A stretch of 37,569 nucleotides of DNA from Chloroflexota bacterium (GCA_026390015.1 JAPLGS010000073.1:55055-92623); one strand, 5' to 3'. Shown: positions 28,688 through 37,296, numbered from the stretch's first letter. Numbers and translations: made by a program. The notes: generated from the letters alone by a model not told the origin.

Positions 28688-31222
28688 ATGAAACTACCTA
28701 TTTCTTGGTTAAAAGATTTTATTGATCTCGACGGTATAACTGTCGAAGATATAGCCCGAAAGTTAACTTTGGCTGGTCTTGAAGTGGACGAGATCCTATA
28801 TGCGGGATTACCCATGCCAACGTATGGCGCTGGCGAGAAACACGAATTCAAAACCAACGGCATCGCGTGGGATAAAGAGAAGATTGTCGTGGCTGAAATC
28901 CGGGAAGTGAAGGAGCATCCCAACGCGGACAAATTAACTTTGCTTGATTTATATGATGGCCAACAGGAGCAGGTTGTGTTGACGGGCGCGCCGAATATCT
29001 TCCATTTGAAAGGCACAGGTAAATTACCCAAACCGATCAAAGTGGCATATGCCAAGGAAGGCGCGACCATCTACGACGGCCACGCTGATGGACTCGTGTT
29101 GACCACGCTCAAACGCGCAAAGATCCGCGGCGTCGATTCCTACTCGATGGTCTGCTCTGAAAAAGAATTGGGAATTACCGGAGAACATGAAGGCATCATC
29201 CTGCTCGATGATGATGCGCCCGTGGGCATGTCGCTCGCGGATCATATCGGCGATGCGGTTTTGGATATTTCCATTTTGCCGAACATGGCTCGCAACGCGA
29301 ATGTGATCGGTATTGCGCGTGAACTGGCCGCGCTGACGGGAAGAGAATTGCGTAAACAAGTAAACACCGAAACAGGTAAACAACCTTCAACCTTGAACCT
29401 GCAACCTGTAACCGATCTTGTCGAAATTGAAATTACCAACTCCGAACTTAATCCGCGCTTTGTGGCGGGATTAATTCGCGGCGTGGAGATCAAACCAAGT
29501 CCATACCAAATTCAGCGCAGACTAAAACTCGCGGGCATTCGCGCCATCAACAACATTGTGGACGCGACCAATTACGCCATGATCGAACTTGGCGAGCCAT
29601 TGCACGCATTTGATTATGATGTGCTCAAGGAGCGCGCTGGCGAAAAGAAGATCAAGCTCATCACTCGTCCCGCACAGGAAGGCGAGGAACTTGTCACTCT
29701 TGATGGAGAGAAACGTAAACTCACTTCCATGAACGTGCTGGTCTGTGACGAGAAAAGTTCACTGTCACTGGCGGGTGTGATGGGCGGTACCGAATCAGAA
29801 GTGACGCAGAATACCAGGAACGTGCTGCTCGAAGGCGCGGCCTGGAACTTTATCAACATTCGCCGCACAGCCAAACAGCATAACCTTCCATCCGAAGCAT
29901 CCTTCCGATTTTCGCGCGGCGTGCATCCTGCGCTCGCTGAAACTGGCGTGAAACGCGGATTGCAATACATGGCGGCTTGGGCAAATGGAAGTATCGCGCC
30001 AGGCCTCGTGGACGTGTATCCGCTTAAGCCGAAAGATTCTGTCGTTGAAGTCACGCCCAAAGACGTGAAGAGACTGCTTGGCATTGAACTCACTCTTGAA
30101 CAAATTGCCGAACTTCTTTCACGCCTTGAATTCAAATGTGAAATTACCGATCATCATTTACAAGTTACCGCCCCCGCCCACCGCATGGACATTGACGAAG
30201 GCGTCGTCGGTCTCGCGGATGTGCTTGAGGAAGTTGCGCGTTCGTACGGCTTCGATAAAATTCCGACCACCACCATCTCTGATGCGCTGCCTCCGCAGGC
30301 TGGCAATCCCATCCACGAGTGGGAGGAACATCTGCGCGATCTGCTCGTGGCGATCGGCATGCAGGAAGTTGTCACCTATCGTATGACCTCGCCCGAACGC
30401 GAAGGGCGCGTGATCGCGCACGGCGAATACGTCCGCATCGCGAATCCCATTGCGCCCGAAAGAAGTGTGCTGCGCCAAAGTCTGCTGGCAGCGGTGCTTG
30501 AAGTTGCCGAGAAAAATGCGCGTGCTGAATCGATCGTGATGTTTGAAGTCGGTTCGATCTTCGAACCTGTCAAAAATGATCTGCCGAACGAGCCGCGCAA
30601 ACTTGCCATCGTGATGACGGGCGCCCGCAGCGCATCTGCATGGGATGTGAAAGCTGCGCCCGCCTTTGACTTCTATGACATGAAGGGACGAATCGAACTC
30701 CTTTTGGCAGGACTCCGCTACACAGACATTGTTTACGCTGAAACGGAATCTACTTACAGCCTGCACCCAGGTAAATCTGCTGAAGTAAAAATAAATGGAC
30801 AAGTGGTGGGCGTGTTCGGCGAACTGCATCCGCTGGCGAAGGAGAAATATGAATTTGGCGACGCGCCTGTCATCGTGGCGGAATTTGATCTCGAAAAATT
30901 GCGCACATTGAATCCATCCTATGGCATTATCCCTGTTTCCGAGTTCCCGCCCATGTATGAAGACATCGCCATCATCCTGGATGAATCAGTTGCCGCATCT
31001 GCGGTCGAAGCATTGATCAGGCAAACGGGCGGAAAAACCGTGACCGACGTCCGCTTGTTCGATGTCTATCGTGATGAAAAGATCGGCGCTGGCAAAAAGT
31101 CGCTGGCGTACAGTCTTACATATCAAGCCGCAAAAACACTGACTGATGCCGATGCCGCCGCGATTAGAAATAAAATTGTGAAGCGGCTGGAAAACACAAT
31201 CGGCGCGAAGTTAAGAAGTTAA
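28688..31222 (+). CDS. pheT: Phenylalanyl-tRNA synthetase beta subunit
   Basis: 844 residues. MKLPISWLKDFIDL is the typical start; an EMAP-like tRNA-binding domain (about 60-175, IVVAEIREVKEHPNADKLTLLDLYDG) is followed by the B3/B4 editing region, where the segment GIRAINNIVDATNYAMIELGEPLHAFD is diagnostic. The B5 domain (VVEVTPKDVKRLLGIELT) follows. The C-terminal FDX-ACB domain (about 750-844) ends NKIVKRLENTIGAKLRS. GAGG lies just upstream of the ATG. Residues about 231-242 (KQPSTLNLQPVT) are encoded by a degenerate heptamer array. The T-box upstream of pheS probably controls this gene too, if transcription passes the inserted gene. A terminator follows. Confidence 0.96.
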   Translation: MKLPISWLKDFIDLDGITVEDIARKLTLAGLEVDEILYAGLPMPTYGAGEKHEFKTNGIAWDKEKIVVAEIREVKEHPNADKLTLLDLYDGQQEQVVLTGAPNIFHLKGTGKLPKPIKVAYAKEGATIYDGHADGLVLTTLKRAKIRGVDSYSMVCSEKELGITGEHEGIILLDDDAPVGMSLADHIGDAVLDISILPNMARNANVIGIARELAALTGRELRKQVNTETGKQPSTLNLQPVTDLVEIEITNSELNPRFVAGLIRGVEIKPSPYQIQRRLKLAGIRAINNIVDATNYAMIELGEPLHAFDYDVLKERAGEKKIKLITRPAQEGEELVTLDGEKRKLTSMNVLVCDEKSSLSLAGVMGGTESEVTQNTRNVLLEGAAWNFINIRRTAKQHNLPSEASFRFSRGVHPALAETGVKRGLQYMAAWANGSIAPGLVDVYPLKPKDSVVEVTPKDVKRLLGIELTLEQIAELLSRLEFKCEITDHHLQVTAPAHRMDIDEGVVGLADVLEEVARSYGFDKIPTTTISDALPPQAGNPIHEWEEHLRDLLVAIGMQEVVTYRMTSPEREGRVIAHGEYVRIANPIAPERSVLRQSLLAAVLEVAEKNARAESIVMFEVGSIFEPVKNDLPNEPRKLAIVMTGARSASAWDVKAAPAFDFYDMKGRIELLLAGLRYTDIVYAETESTYSLHPGKSAEVKINGQVVGVFGELHPLAKEKYEFGDAPVIVAEFDLEKLRTLNPSYGIIPVSEFPPMYEDIAIILDESVAASAVEALIRQTGGKTVTDVRLFDVYRDEKIGAGKKSLAYSLTYQAAKTLTDADAAAIRNKIVKRLENTIGAKLRS
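29381..29413 (+). repeat. Heptamer array inside pheT
   Basis: CAACCTT, CAACCTT, GAACCTG, CAACCTG, TAACC: four and a half copies of a 7-base unit, translated as a short flexible insert after residue 230. The reading frame stays open through it. Confidence 0.75.
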
Positions 31223-31231
31223 GTAGTACAA

Positions 31232-31263
31232 ACGGGATGCAAAAAAACTTGCGCCCTGTTTTT
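31232..31263 (+). terminator. Terminator after pheT
   Basis: ACGGG (31232-31236) with CCTGT (31255-31259) and GCAA (31239-31242) with TTGC (31249-31252) build an interrupted stem, followed by five T. Confidence 0.6.
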
Positions 31264-31309
31264 GTTGGTTGTATACTGATAAAAACCTTATTTAACATAG
31301 GAGAGAAAA

Positions 31310-31600
31310 ATGAATAATAAGAATACAGGTATGATTGCCACGATCGCCGCCGTTGTTTTATGCGGATGTCCGGGTTTGTTTATGTGCATATTTGGAGCGG
31401 TTGCTGCCGCAGGCATCATGCCATATACCACTGAGGTAAATGGCGTCAGCAATTCAGGAACAATGCCCGCAGGCGCTGGGATCGCGATGCTTTGTTTTTC
31501 ACTCATCTTAATTATTATCCCGATCGCGGTCGGATTCTTCACAATGCGTAAGAAGCCCGAAGCAGTCACAACCAACGAACCGCTTCCACCAGCTTCCTAA
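31310..31600 (+). CDS. Small two-helix membrane protein, unknown function
   Basis: 96 residues. Two hydrophobic segments (about 8-38 and 55-77) flank a short polar loop (PYTTEVNGVSNSGTMPAG), and a charged tail RKKPEAVTTNEPLPPAS follows. Three cysteines lie in or near the first helix (C18, C20, C26). No family is recognised. AGGAGAG precedes the ATG by about five bases, a good ribosome site. It stands alone between pheT and a strong bidirectional terminator. Confidence 0.7.
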   Translation: MNNKNTGMIATIAAVVLCGCPGLFMCIFGAVAAAGIMPYTTEVNGVSNSGTMPAGAGIAMLCFSLILIIIPIAVGFFTMRKKPEAVTTNEPLPPAS

Positions 31601-31612
31601 AAAGCTATAGAT

Positions 31613-31648
31613 AAAAAAACTGCTCCCGTTTCAGGGAGCAGTTTTTTT
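31613..31648. terminator. Bidirectional terminator between converging genes
   Basis: Seven A, then CTGCTCCC (31620-31627), loop GTTTCA, GGGAGCAG (31634-31641), then seven T. Serves both the small membrane protein and the SIMPL lipoprotein. Confidence 0.93.
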
Positions 31649-31663
31649 ATCGGAAAGAAGCGC

Positions 31664-32386
31664 TTACTTGATCAAATAGGTAATGCTGACGTTGACAGAG
31701 ATCGTTAACTGACCAGGCTGGATCGGTACAGCTACATCTGCAGTCATGCCGCCACCGCCGCCACCTTTACCAGAAAGCATCGGCATTGGGCTGCTCTCGT
31801 AGAAGCTGAGGTTCTGGATATCACCAAGTGTAATACCAGCGGCATCCGCCATTTCCTGAGCCTGTGTCTTCGCGTCAGTCACTGCCTTGGCGCGAGCTTC
31901 CTTCACAGCGGCCGTCTTATCAGCCACATCAAATTGAATGCTGTTGACATTGTTTGCGCCTGCGCTGATGGCGTCATCCAGCAAATTGCCAAGGCTGTCA
32001 AGATTGCGCACGGTGACGTAAACTGAATTATCCACCATGTAGACCGTGCCAGTTACAACGCCGTCGGGTCCATATTGTTGTGAAGGATAGATGCTGAAGT
32101 TGGTGGTGCGGATATCTTTTTTATCCACGCCCGTCTTTTTGATCGCATTGATCACCGCAGTGGTATGGGCTTTGTTGGCATCGACAGCTTCCGAGGCGGT
32201 CGCGGATTCGTCATGCACGCCGATGTAGATGTAGGCAATGTCAGGGGTGAGGTCAACCAGACCAATGCCGTTCACGTTCATTGTGCGTGAGAAAGGTTGG
32301 GCCTCCTGATTTATGGTGGTCGGTCCGCAAGCGCTCAAGACGAGAGCGAAAACCAGAATTGCAAAAACTAAAAATTTTGTACGCAT
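31664..32386 (-). CDS. SIMPL-domain (DUF541) lipoprotein
   Basis: 240 residues. A lipoprotein signal ends in LVLSAC (Cys20). The SIMPL domain (about 30-235) is recognised from MNVNGIGLVDLTPDIAYIYIGV, NKAHTTAVINAIKKTGVDKKDIRTTNFSIYPSQQY and KEARAKAVTDAKTQAQEMADAAGITLG. Members include E. coli YggE and Brucella BP26, linked to oxidative stress and surface exposure; the mechanism is unknown. The ATG at 32386 is chosen for AAAGGAGA nine bases upstream. A Gly-Gly-Gly-Gly-Gly-Gly stretch (about 205-212) interrupts the last strand. It is a single gene. Confidence 0.88.
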   Translation of the reverse strand: MRTKFLVFAILVFALVLSACGPTTINQEAQPFSRTMNVNGIGLVDLTPDIAYIYIGVHDESATASEAVDANKAHTTAVINAIKKTGVDKKDIRTTNFSIYPSQQYGPDGVVTGTVYMVDNSVYVTVRNLDSLGNLLDDAISAGANNVNSIQFDVADKTAAVKEARAKAVTDAKTQAQEMADAAGITLGDIQNLSFYESSPMPMLSGKGGGGGGMTADVAVPIQPGQLTISVNVSITYLIK

Positions 32387-32525
32387 TTTATATCTCCTTT
32401 GTTTTGTGATTTCTCTATCCAAGACGTTGTTATTTTGAAAAAGTTCCCTTGCATCGCAAGGTGTTGCACTTGTATTTTAGTCCATTTGAAGCTAAAATGA
32501 CGCACAAATGTTCTAACGGAAAACC

Positions 32526-33710
32526 ATGCCTATAAATTATCAGGAAGTTTACACGCAAATAAAAGAGCTCGGCAAAGGCGCGAAAGAAAGACGAAAGAAG
32601 AAAGAGGAGGCGCAAGCCTCGGCGCGTGACTTGCTGAATTTTTACGATTCTAAATTGGATGAACTGCGCTCCAAAGTGGACTCTGTCAAAGCAGTTGACC
32701 CGAACATCCGCTGCGCCTACCCGCTCGAGGAGACTCTCGCTTCCTCCCATCCGCTGCCTGCTTCTGTCATCCAAGCGACTTTGATCGCCGCTGACGGTTC
32801 GCAGATCAACCCTGACCGCCACGCAGCGATCCAGTTTTGCGTGGTCAATGTTGGCGCGATCCAGATGAAACTCAACTCAGGGGAAACGCCTGAAATTTTT
32901 ACTGATACTGAATTATTATATGGTGATGATCTTTTGCCAAATGGCTATCCCCTGTCAGACGGCATGGTGGCGCTAAAACGAGACCTCGCTGAACGGTCAA
33001 AGCTGGAAGAATTATCCAAAGGCTTGCAGGGTTCAGTGGTCACATTTACAGATGGACCTATCGAACTGTGGGGCGCTAAAGGCGAGGATGCAAGTTCATA
33101 CGAAGCGATTGTCCAAAAATATCTTGGAGTGCTTTCCCGTTTGCAGGGCCGTGGAGTTATCACCGCTGGTTACGTAGACAAACCTTCCGCAGATCTGGTT
33201 GTGCGCCTGCTGGAAATCGCATCCGCTGATAACGAGCAGACGCAAAAGCTGAGGGAGTTTCATCCACTGCGCGGCGTGAGTGACCGCTGGCTGTTCGGAG
33301 GGCATAAAAATCTATTACTGCCACCAGGTCACCGTTCGGCGGTATTTGGGATTCAGTCCAGTTCTGAAAAGAAATATACAGGTATTTTGTCATTGCATTT
33401 CTTCTATCTCAATGTAGGCACGGAGGGACATCCCTGGCCAGTGCGCGTTGAAATCCCCAAATGGGTGGCGGATGATAAAGAGAAGTTGGATCTATTGCAT
33501 GGTGTTCTGGTCGAACAATGCCGCATGATGGGCAGCAAGCCCTATCCATATTTATTGCATCGCGCGCATGAGACTGCCGTTGTCAAAATGGAAGAGAAGC
33601 AGCAGATCGAGCAGATGCTGGCCATGGAATTACGCAATCAAGAGGAAGAAGTAGATGATATGTCCAACAAGAGTTCTGCAAAAGGTTTAGCTGGCAGAAC
33701 AAAACGATAA
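32526..33710 (+). CDS. nurA: NurA domain nuclease
   Basis: 394 residues. A basic coiled-coil start (KELGKGAKERRKKKEEAQ) is followed by the NurA RNase H-like core: first metal-binding Asp90 in LIAADGSQINPD and second Asp176 in VVTFTDGPIELWG. In archaea NurA is a 5'-3' nuclease that works with the hexameric ATPase HerA in DNA end resection; bacterial homologues are less studied. The next gene encodes a HAS-barrel protein, the domain HerA uses to contact NurA, but no HerA ATPase lies nearby. A TAAAAT box is at 32493-32498. A weak ribosome site precedes the ATG. Confidence 0.88.
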   Translation: MPINYQEVYTQIKELGKGAKERRKKKEEAQASARDLLNFYDSKLDELRSKVDSVKAVDPNIRCAYPLEETLASSHPLPASVIQATLIAADGSQINPDRHAAIQFCVVNVGAIQMKLNSGETPEIFTDTELLYGDDLLPNGYPLSDGMVALKRDLAERSKLEELSKGLQGSVVTFTDGPIELWGAKGEDASSYEAIVQKYLGVLSRLQGRGVITAGYVDKPSADLVVRLLEIASADNEQTQKLREFHPLRGVSDRWLFGGHKNLLLPPGHRSAVFGIQSSSEKKYTGILSLHFFYLNVGTEGHPWPVRVEIPKWVADDKEKLDLLHGVLVEQCRMMGSKPYPYLLHRAHETAVVKMEEKQQIEQMLAMELRNQEEEVDDMSNKSSAKGLAGRTKR

Positions 33711-33711
33711 A

Positions 33712-33768
33712 CCGCCCCCTCCGCCAAAAAAAATGCGACAGAAATACCGCCGCGTTTGGGGGCGGAGG
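33712..33768 (+). promoter_or_regulatory. Two mutually exclusive GC hairpins before the HAS-barrel gene
   Basis: CCGCCCCC (33712-33719) can pair with GGGGGCGG (33758-33765), or CCTCCGCC (33718-33725) can pair with GGCGGAGG (33761-33768). The two stems share bases and exclude each other. The ribosome site GGAG is 14 bases further on. Confidence 0.4.
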
Positions 33769-33793
33769 AATGGGCTGGGATAGGAGATACACA

Positions 33794-34390
33794 ATGAATC
33801 AACAAATCGAAATCGGACGTTTACTTCGGGCGGGGACAACGGGCTTCGTTGCAGGCTGCCGCGTGTCCCAATTGACCGTGCCTGCCTTTGGCGCATTGGT
33901 GCGCGCGCCGCTGGGCGAGGGCTATCAGGTGTATGGACTCATCCACGATATTCATATTGACGATGACGGGCTGGTGCGTCAACTGGTGACATCCAATAAT
34001 ATCAGCGATGATGTCATGCGTGATAACCGTGAGAATCGCATCGTACCCGTGGAGATGTCCGTGCTGACGGTGGGTTATGAACAAGATGGCAAAGTGCATC
34101 ACCTTTTACCGCCGCGTCCGCCGTTGAGTTTGGATGTGATCTATTTGTGCGATGATACAGATTTGGTCAGGTTCACGTCCGCGGGGCGGTTCGGGTATTT
34201 CAGGCATATTTTGAATTCAAAAGATATTCCAATTGGTGAAGTGATCGCGGCGCATTTCCATCAGGCAGGCGAGGCACAACAGGATGAGAAATGGCGGGAA
34301 GCGGCAACCCAGGAACTGATCGCGCTGCTGCGGGATGATTATCCAACGTTGATGTCCGCCCTGGGCGCATTGGGTGATATATCCTCTTGA
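33794..34390 (+). CDS. HAS-barrel domain protein (HerA-associated)
   Basis: 198 residues. EIGRLLRAGTTGFVAGCRVSQLTVPAFGALVRAP is the start of a HAS barrel, the beta-barrel found at the N-terminus of HerA, where it docks NurA. Here it is followed by a helical extension (FHQAGEAQQDEKWREAATQEL) and ends without any P-loop. A stand-alone barrel next to nurA, as in some cyanobacteria and Chloroflexota, suggests an adaptor for a HerA-type ATPase encoded elsewhere. The ATG at 33794 has AGGAGA upstream; a longer frame from 33770 is less likely. Confidence 0.8.
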   Translation: MNQQIEIGRLLRAGTTGFVAGCRVSQLTVPAFGALVRAPLGEGYQVYGLIHDIHIDDDGLVRQLVTSNNISDDVMRDNRENRIVPVEMSVLTVGYEQDGKVHHLLPPRPPLSLDVIYLCDDTDLVRFTSAGRFGYFRHILNSKDIPIGEVIAAHFHQAGEAQQDEKWREAATQELIALLRDDYPTLMSALGALGDISS

Positions 34391-34500
34391 GTCTGATAGA
34401 GGATTCGAAAAGCTCGTCAGACTTGAGATAACATCAAAAGTCTTGAAACCAAAGGCGGCGCTCATTTGAGGATGTTTTCCGACTTGCTCCTGTGGGGAGT

Positions 34501-34506
34501 TATAAT
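34501..34506 (+). promoter_or_regulatory. -10 box of the AEC transporter gene (near-leaderless)
   Basis: TATAAT ends nine bases before the ATG at 34516, again leaving no space for a ribosome site. Confidence 0.5.
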
Positions 34507-34515
34507 TTCGTCATC

Positions 34516-35433
34516 ATGTCAATCAACGAACTTTTCACCACCTTTGCAAATAACCTTCTGCCAATTATGCTGGTCGGCGGCGCAGGTTTTTTACTCGGAA
34601 AATTCCTCACCGTGGATTCGCGCTCGCTTGGGCGCGTTGTCTTTTATGTATTCAGTCCCTTGCTCGTCTTCGACTTGATGATAAAAAGTAAATTGGATCT
34701 ACAGCAGGCGTTGACCACTGTCGGGTATACAGTTTCCATGATTACGATAATGGGGTTGCTGGCCTTCCTCCTCAGTAAATTATTAAAACTGGAAAGACCG
34801 AATATGCTGGCTGTCATCCTTACGGTTGCTTTCGGAAATACCGGCAACTATGGATTGCCGCTGGTAAAATTCGCATTTGGGAATGATGCGCTGGCGATTG
34901 CGTCAATTTATTATATAACGACCACCATTCTCTTTAACACAGTGGGTGTCATCATTGCATCCCTCGGCCATATGGATCTGAGATCAGCCGTACTTGGAAT
35001 TTTCAAATTGCCAATTTTGTATGGTGTGTTATTGGCAATTCTGGTGAGGGTGTTTGGAATTGAGCTTCCATTACCAATTTCACGCACAATTGAAATAGCC
35101 GCGAATGGCGCGATTCCTGTCATGCTTATTTTGCTTGGGTTGGAATTAACCCGCATTCAATGGTCGCATAATTTCCGCGCGCTGGGGCTGGGCGTATTTA
35201 CCAAACTCTTGTTCGCTCCATTGATCGGATTATTGATCGCGAGTTTATTCGGCCTGGGACACACCGCTCGTCAAGCCAGTGTGCTGGAAGCATCCATGCC
35301 GGCGGCGGTGGCAACCACTGTCGTAGCGACAGAATATCAACTGGAACCGTCGCTGGTCACGGCCATTGTTTTTCTTGGCACCGCGTTGAGTCCGCTTACG
35401 CTTACGCCATTGCTTGTATATTTAGCGAGGTAA
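34516..35433 (+). CDS. AEC (auxin efflux carrier) family transporter
   Basis: 305 residues with about ten membrane segments in two inverted five-helix halves. VFYVFSPLLVFDLMIKSKL, AVILTVAFGNTGNYGLPLVKFAFG (the conserved GN-x-G-NxGLP region of helix 4), ANGAIPVMLILLGLEL and LEASMPAAVATTVVATEY (helix 9) are family signatures. Bacterial members move malate or other organic acids, often outward; the substrate is not predictable. The TATAAT box lies inside a longer upstream frame, so the ATG at 34516 is preferred. The peptidase gene starts four bases after its stop. Confidence 0.88.
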   Translation: MSINELFTTFANNLLPIMLVGGAGFLLGKFLTVDSRSLGRVVFYVFSPLLVFDLMIKSKLDLQQALTTVGYTVSMITIMGLLAFLLSKLLKLERPNMLAVILTVAFGNTGNYGLPLVKFAFGNDALAIASIYYITTTILFNTVGVIIASLGHMDLRSAVLGIFKLPILYGVLLAILVRVFGIELPLPISRTIEIAANGAIPVMLILLGLELTRIQWSHNFRALGLGVFTKLLFAPLIGLLIASLFGLGHTARQASVLEASMPAAVATTVVATEYQLEPSLVTAIVFLGTALSPLTLTPLLVYLAR

Positions 35434-35437
35434 TGAA

Positions 35438-36667
35438 ATGTTAAATCCACGCAAGTTGGGATTAAGAATAGTTGCGACCCTGCTGATGGTCATATCCATT
35501 TTATTGAACACGCAACAGGCTAAAGGTCAGGAAGGGATCGTGGTGGAAGATGCCAATGTGACGGTTTCCTTTGGGCAGACGATCACATTCACAGCGAAGA
35601 TCACATCTTCGCTCCCCATCAAACAGGCCTCACTTCTTTTTCGCGGCGTGAATGAGGAAGCGACACGCGTCGAAACCCTGCAAGTGGCGCAGGATGGTTC
35701 GGTGAGTTTCACGTATGATGCTTCGCAGAATCTTATTCCGCCTTTTAGTTGGATCGTGTTTTGGTTTCAAGCCACGTTGACTGATGACCAAACCTACACG
35801 AGCGCACCCATTACTTTTCCATATAACGACGAGCGCTTCCCATGGCGTGAAGCAACCCGGGCGAATATAACAATACATTGGTACGCCGGCGATGATGCCT
35901 TCGGCGCAACCGCCATGGACGCCGCAGGCTCGGGCATGCTCGCCACGGGTGAATTCATCCCGAGCTCACTTTCAGATCCAGTTGAAATTTACATCTACTC
36001 AAATGTGACTGATTTGCAAAGCACATTACTGCTCGGCGGTGAAGATTGGACAGGCGGCCATGCCAACCCGAAGATCGGCGTCGTGCTGGTTGCAATTGCG
36101 CCCGGTGAAAATCAGGCCATGGAAATGGAAACAAAGATCCCGCATGAACTTACGCACATCATGCTATATCGTTCGCTTGGCGAAAAATACCTGATCCAAC
36201 CCACCTGGCTGATCGAAGGGATCGCCTCGATGATGGAACTGTATCCAAATCCAGATTACGCGCACGCGTTGGATGTCGCGAGTCAAAATGATTCTTTAAT
36301 TCCATTCGACGAATTATGCGCCACTTTTCCCGCCGACGCAGGCAACGCCTACCTGGCATATGCCCAATCCCAATCATTCGTTACCTATATTCGTGATACT
36401 TATGGCAAATCCGGTCTGACCCGGTTATCCGAATCATATAGCGATGGCTTGAACTGTGAACTTGGCGCGACGAATGCGCTTGGCACGCCGCTCAGTCAAT
36501 TGGATTCGCGCTGGCGCGAATCAGTATTGGGGCTAAACCTGACAGGTGTTGCCGCTCGTAATCTTTCGCCGTTTATACTGCTGATGATCTTGGTGCTGGT
36601 GGTGCCGATCTGGGGCGCGATCGATCTGATGCGTCAGAGGAGAAAATTTGGAAACAAGTCAAAATGA
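35438..36667 (+). CDS. Peptidase MA-like metalloprotease, membrane anchored
   Basis: 409 residues. A signal peptide (about 1-30) is followed by an Ig-like domain (about 33-128), then a gluzincin-type protease domain: HELTH at 236-240 gives two zinc His and the catalytic Glu, and WLIEGIAS places the third ligand Glu at 260. A C-terminal membrane helix (about 380-400) and basic tail anchor the protein with the catalytic part outside. Substrate unknown. GAGGT lies upstream of the ATG. The gene is four bases after the AEC transporter and overlaps acylphosphatase by 20 bases, so all three likely form one transcript. Confidence 0.85.
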   Translation: MLNPRKLGLRIVATLLMVISILLNTQQAKGQEGIVVEDANVTVSFGQTITFTAKITSSLPIKQASLLFRGVNEEATRVETLQVAQDGSVSFTYDASQNLIPPFSWIVFWFQATLTDDQTYTSAPITFPYNDERFPWREATRANITIHWYAGDDAFGATAMDAAGSGMLATGEFIPSSLSDPVEIYIYSNVTDLQSTLLLGGEDWTGGHANPKIGVVLVAIAPGENQAMEMETKIPHELTHIMLYRSLGEKYLIQPTWLIEGIASMMELYPNPDYAHALDVASQNDSLIPFDELCATFPADAGNAYLAYAQSQSFVTYIRDTYGKSGLTRLSESYSDGLNCELGATNALGTPLSQLDSRWRESVLGLNLTGVAARNLSPFILLMILVLVVPIWGAIDLMRQRRKFGNKSK

Positions 36668-36947
36668 AATAATCCGCGTGCATATGCGGGTGACCGGGCG
36701 TGTGCAAGGTGTCGGTTTTCGAGCGCATGTGGAATATCACGCTTCACAGAACGGGGTGACGGGCTGGGTGCGGAACGTCGGTTATGATTCGGTTGAAACA
36801 GTTGCCGAAGGAACGCGCGCACAGATCGATAAATTTATAGCAGCAGTGAAACAGGGTCCGCGCGCCTCACGAGTGGATGATGCGCGGGTTGAATATGAAA
36901 CTGTTACAGGGGAATTTCAAGAGTTTGGCGTGAAGAGAAGTATATGA
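36648..36947 (+). CDS. Acylphosphatase
   Basis: 99 residues. RVTGRVQGVGFRAHVEYHASQNGVTGWVRNV contains the acylphosphatase signature GRVQGVGFR with the phosphate-binding Arg25 and the catalytic Asn43 in GWVRN. The enzyme hydrolyses acyl phosphates such as carbamoyl or acetyl phosphate. The start is TTG, six bases after GAGGAG; internal ATG codons would cut off the conserved first strand or nearly so. It overlaps the peptidase gene by 20 bases. Confidence 0.9.
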   Translation: METSQNEIIRVHMRVTGRVQGVGFRAHVEYHASQNGVTGWVRNVGYDSVETVAEGTRAQIDKFIAAVKQGPRASRVDDARVEYETVTGEFQEFGVKRSI

Positions 36948-36990
36948 CGTGGAAAGAATTTAATCTACTCAGACCCGCAAAGATCAAATA

Positions 36991-37296
36991 TTAGGCGAAC
37001 CCCAGTCCACGCTCTTTCAAAGATACCCATTTCCCCTGGCCGATCACCATATGATCGAGTACATCCACATCCAATAATTTACCGGCCTGGACAATGGCGC
37101 GAGTTACAGCCACATCATCGGGGCTGGGAGTTGGATCACCGCTGGGGTGGTTATGCACAACGATAATGGCGGATGCATTAATGCGGATCGCATCCTTGAA
37201 TAATTCCCCGACCCTTACTTGCGAAGAATTGACCGAGCCTTTATAAACCTCGACTATTTCCAAAACGCGATTCCTTCGATCGAGCAGGATCACACG
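36991..37296 (-). pseudogene. radC: RadC C-terminal fragment, truncated by an insertion element
   Basis: About 101 residues of the RadC JAB1/MPN domain remain: [20 protein letters not shown], then the zinc motif [14 protein letters not shown] and [25 protein letters not shown] at the end. Full RadC is about 225 residues; the N-terminal helix-hairpin-helix part is missing. The frame reaches the IS200/IS605-type right end at about 37297, where homology stops. A GTG could restart translation at 37293, but the half domain is probably inactive. The missing half may lie on the far side of the element, beyond the window. Confidence 0.85.

Noticed and set aside
36944-36994. 16-codon ORF (MTWKEFNLLRPAKIKY) overlapping the acylphosphatase stop
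   Set aside because: The ATGA overlap is suggestive of coupling, but the frame is too short and resembles nothing; it might be a remnant. Not listed as a gene.
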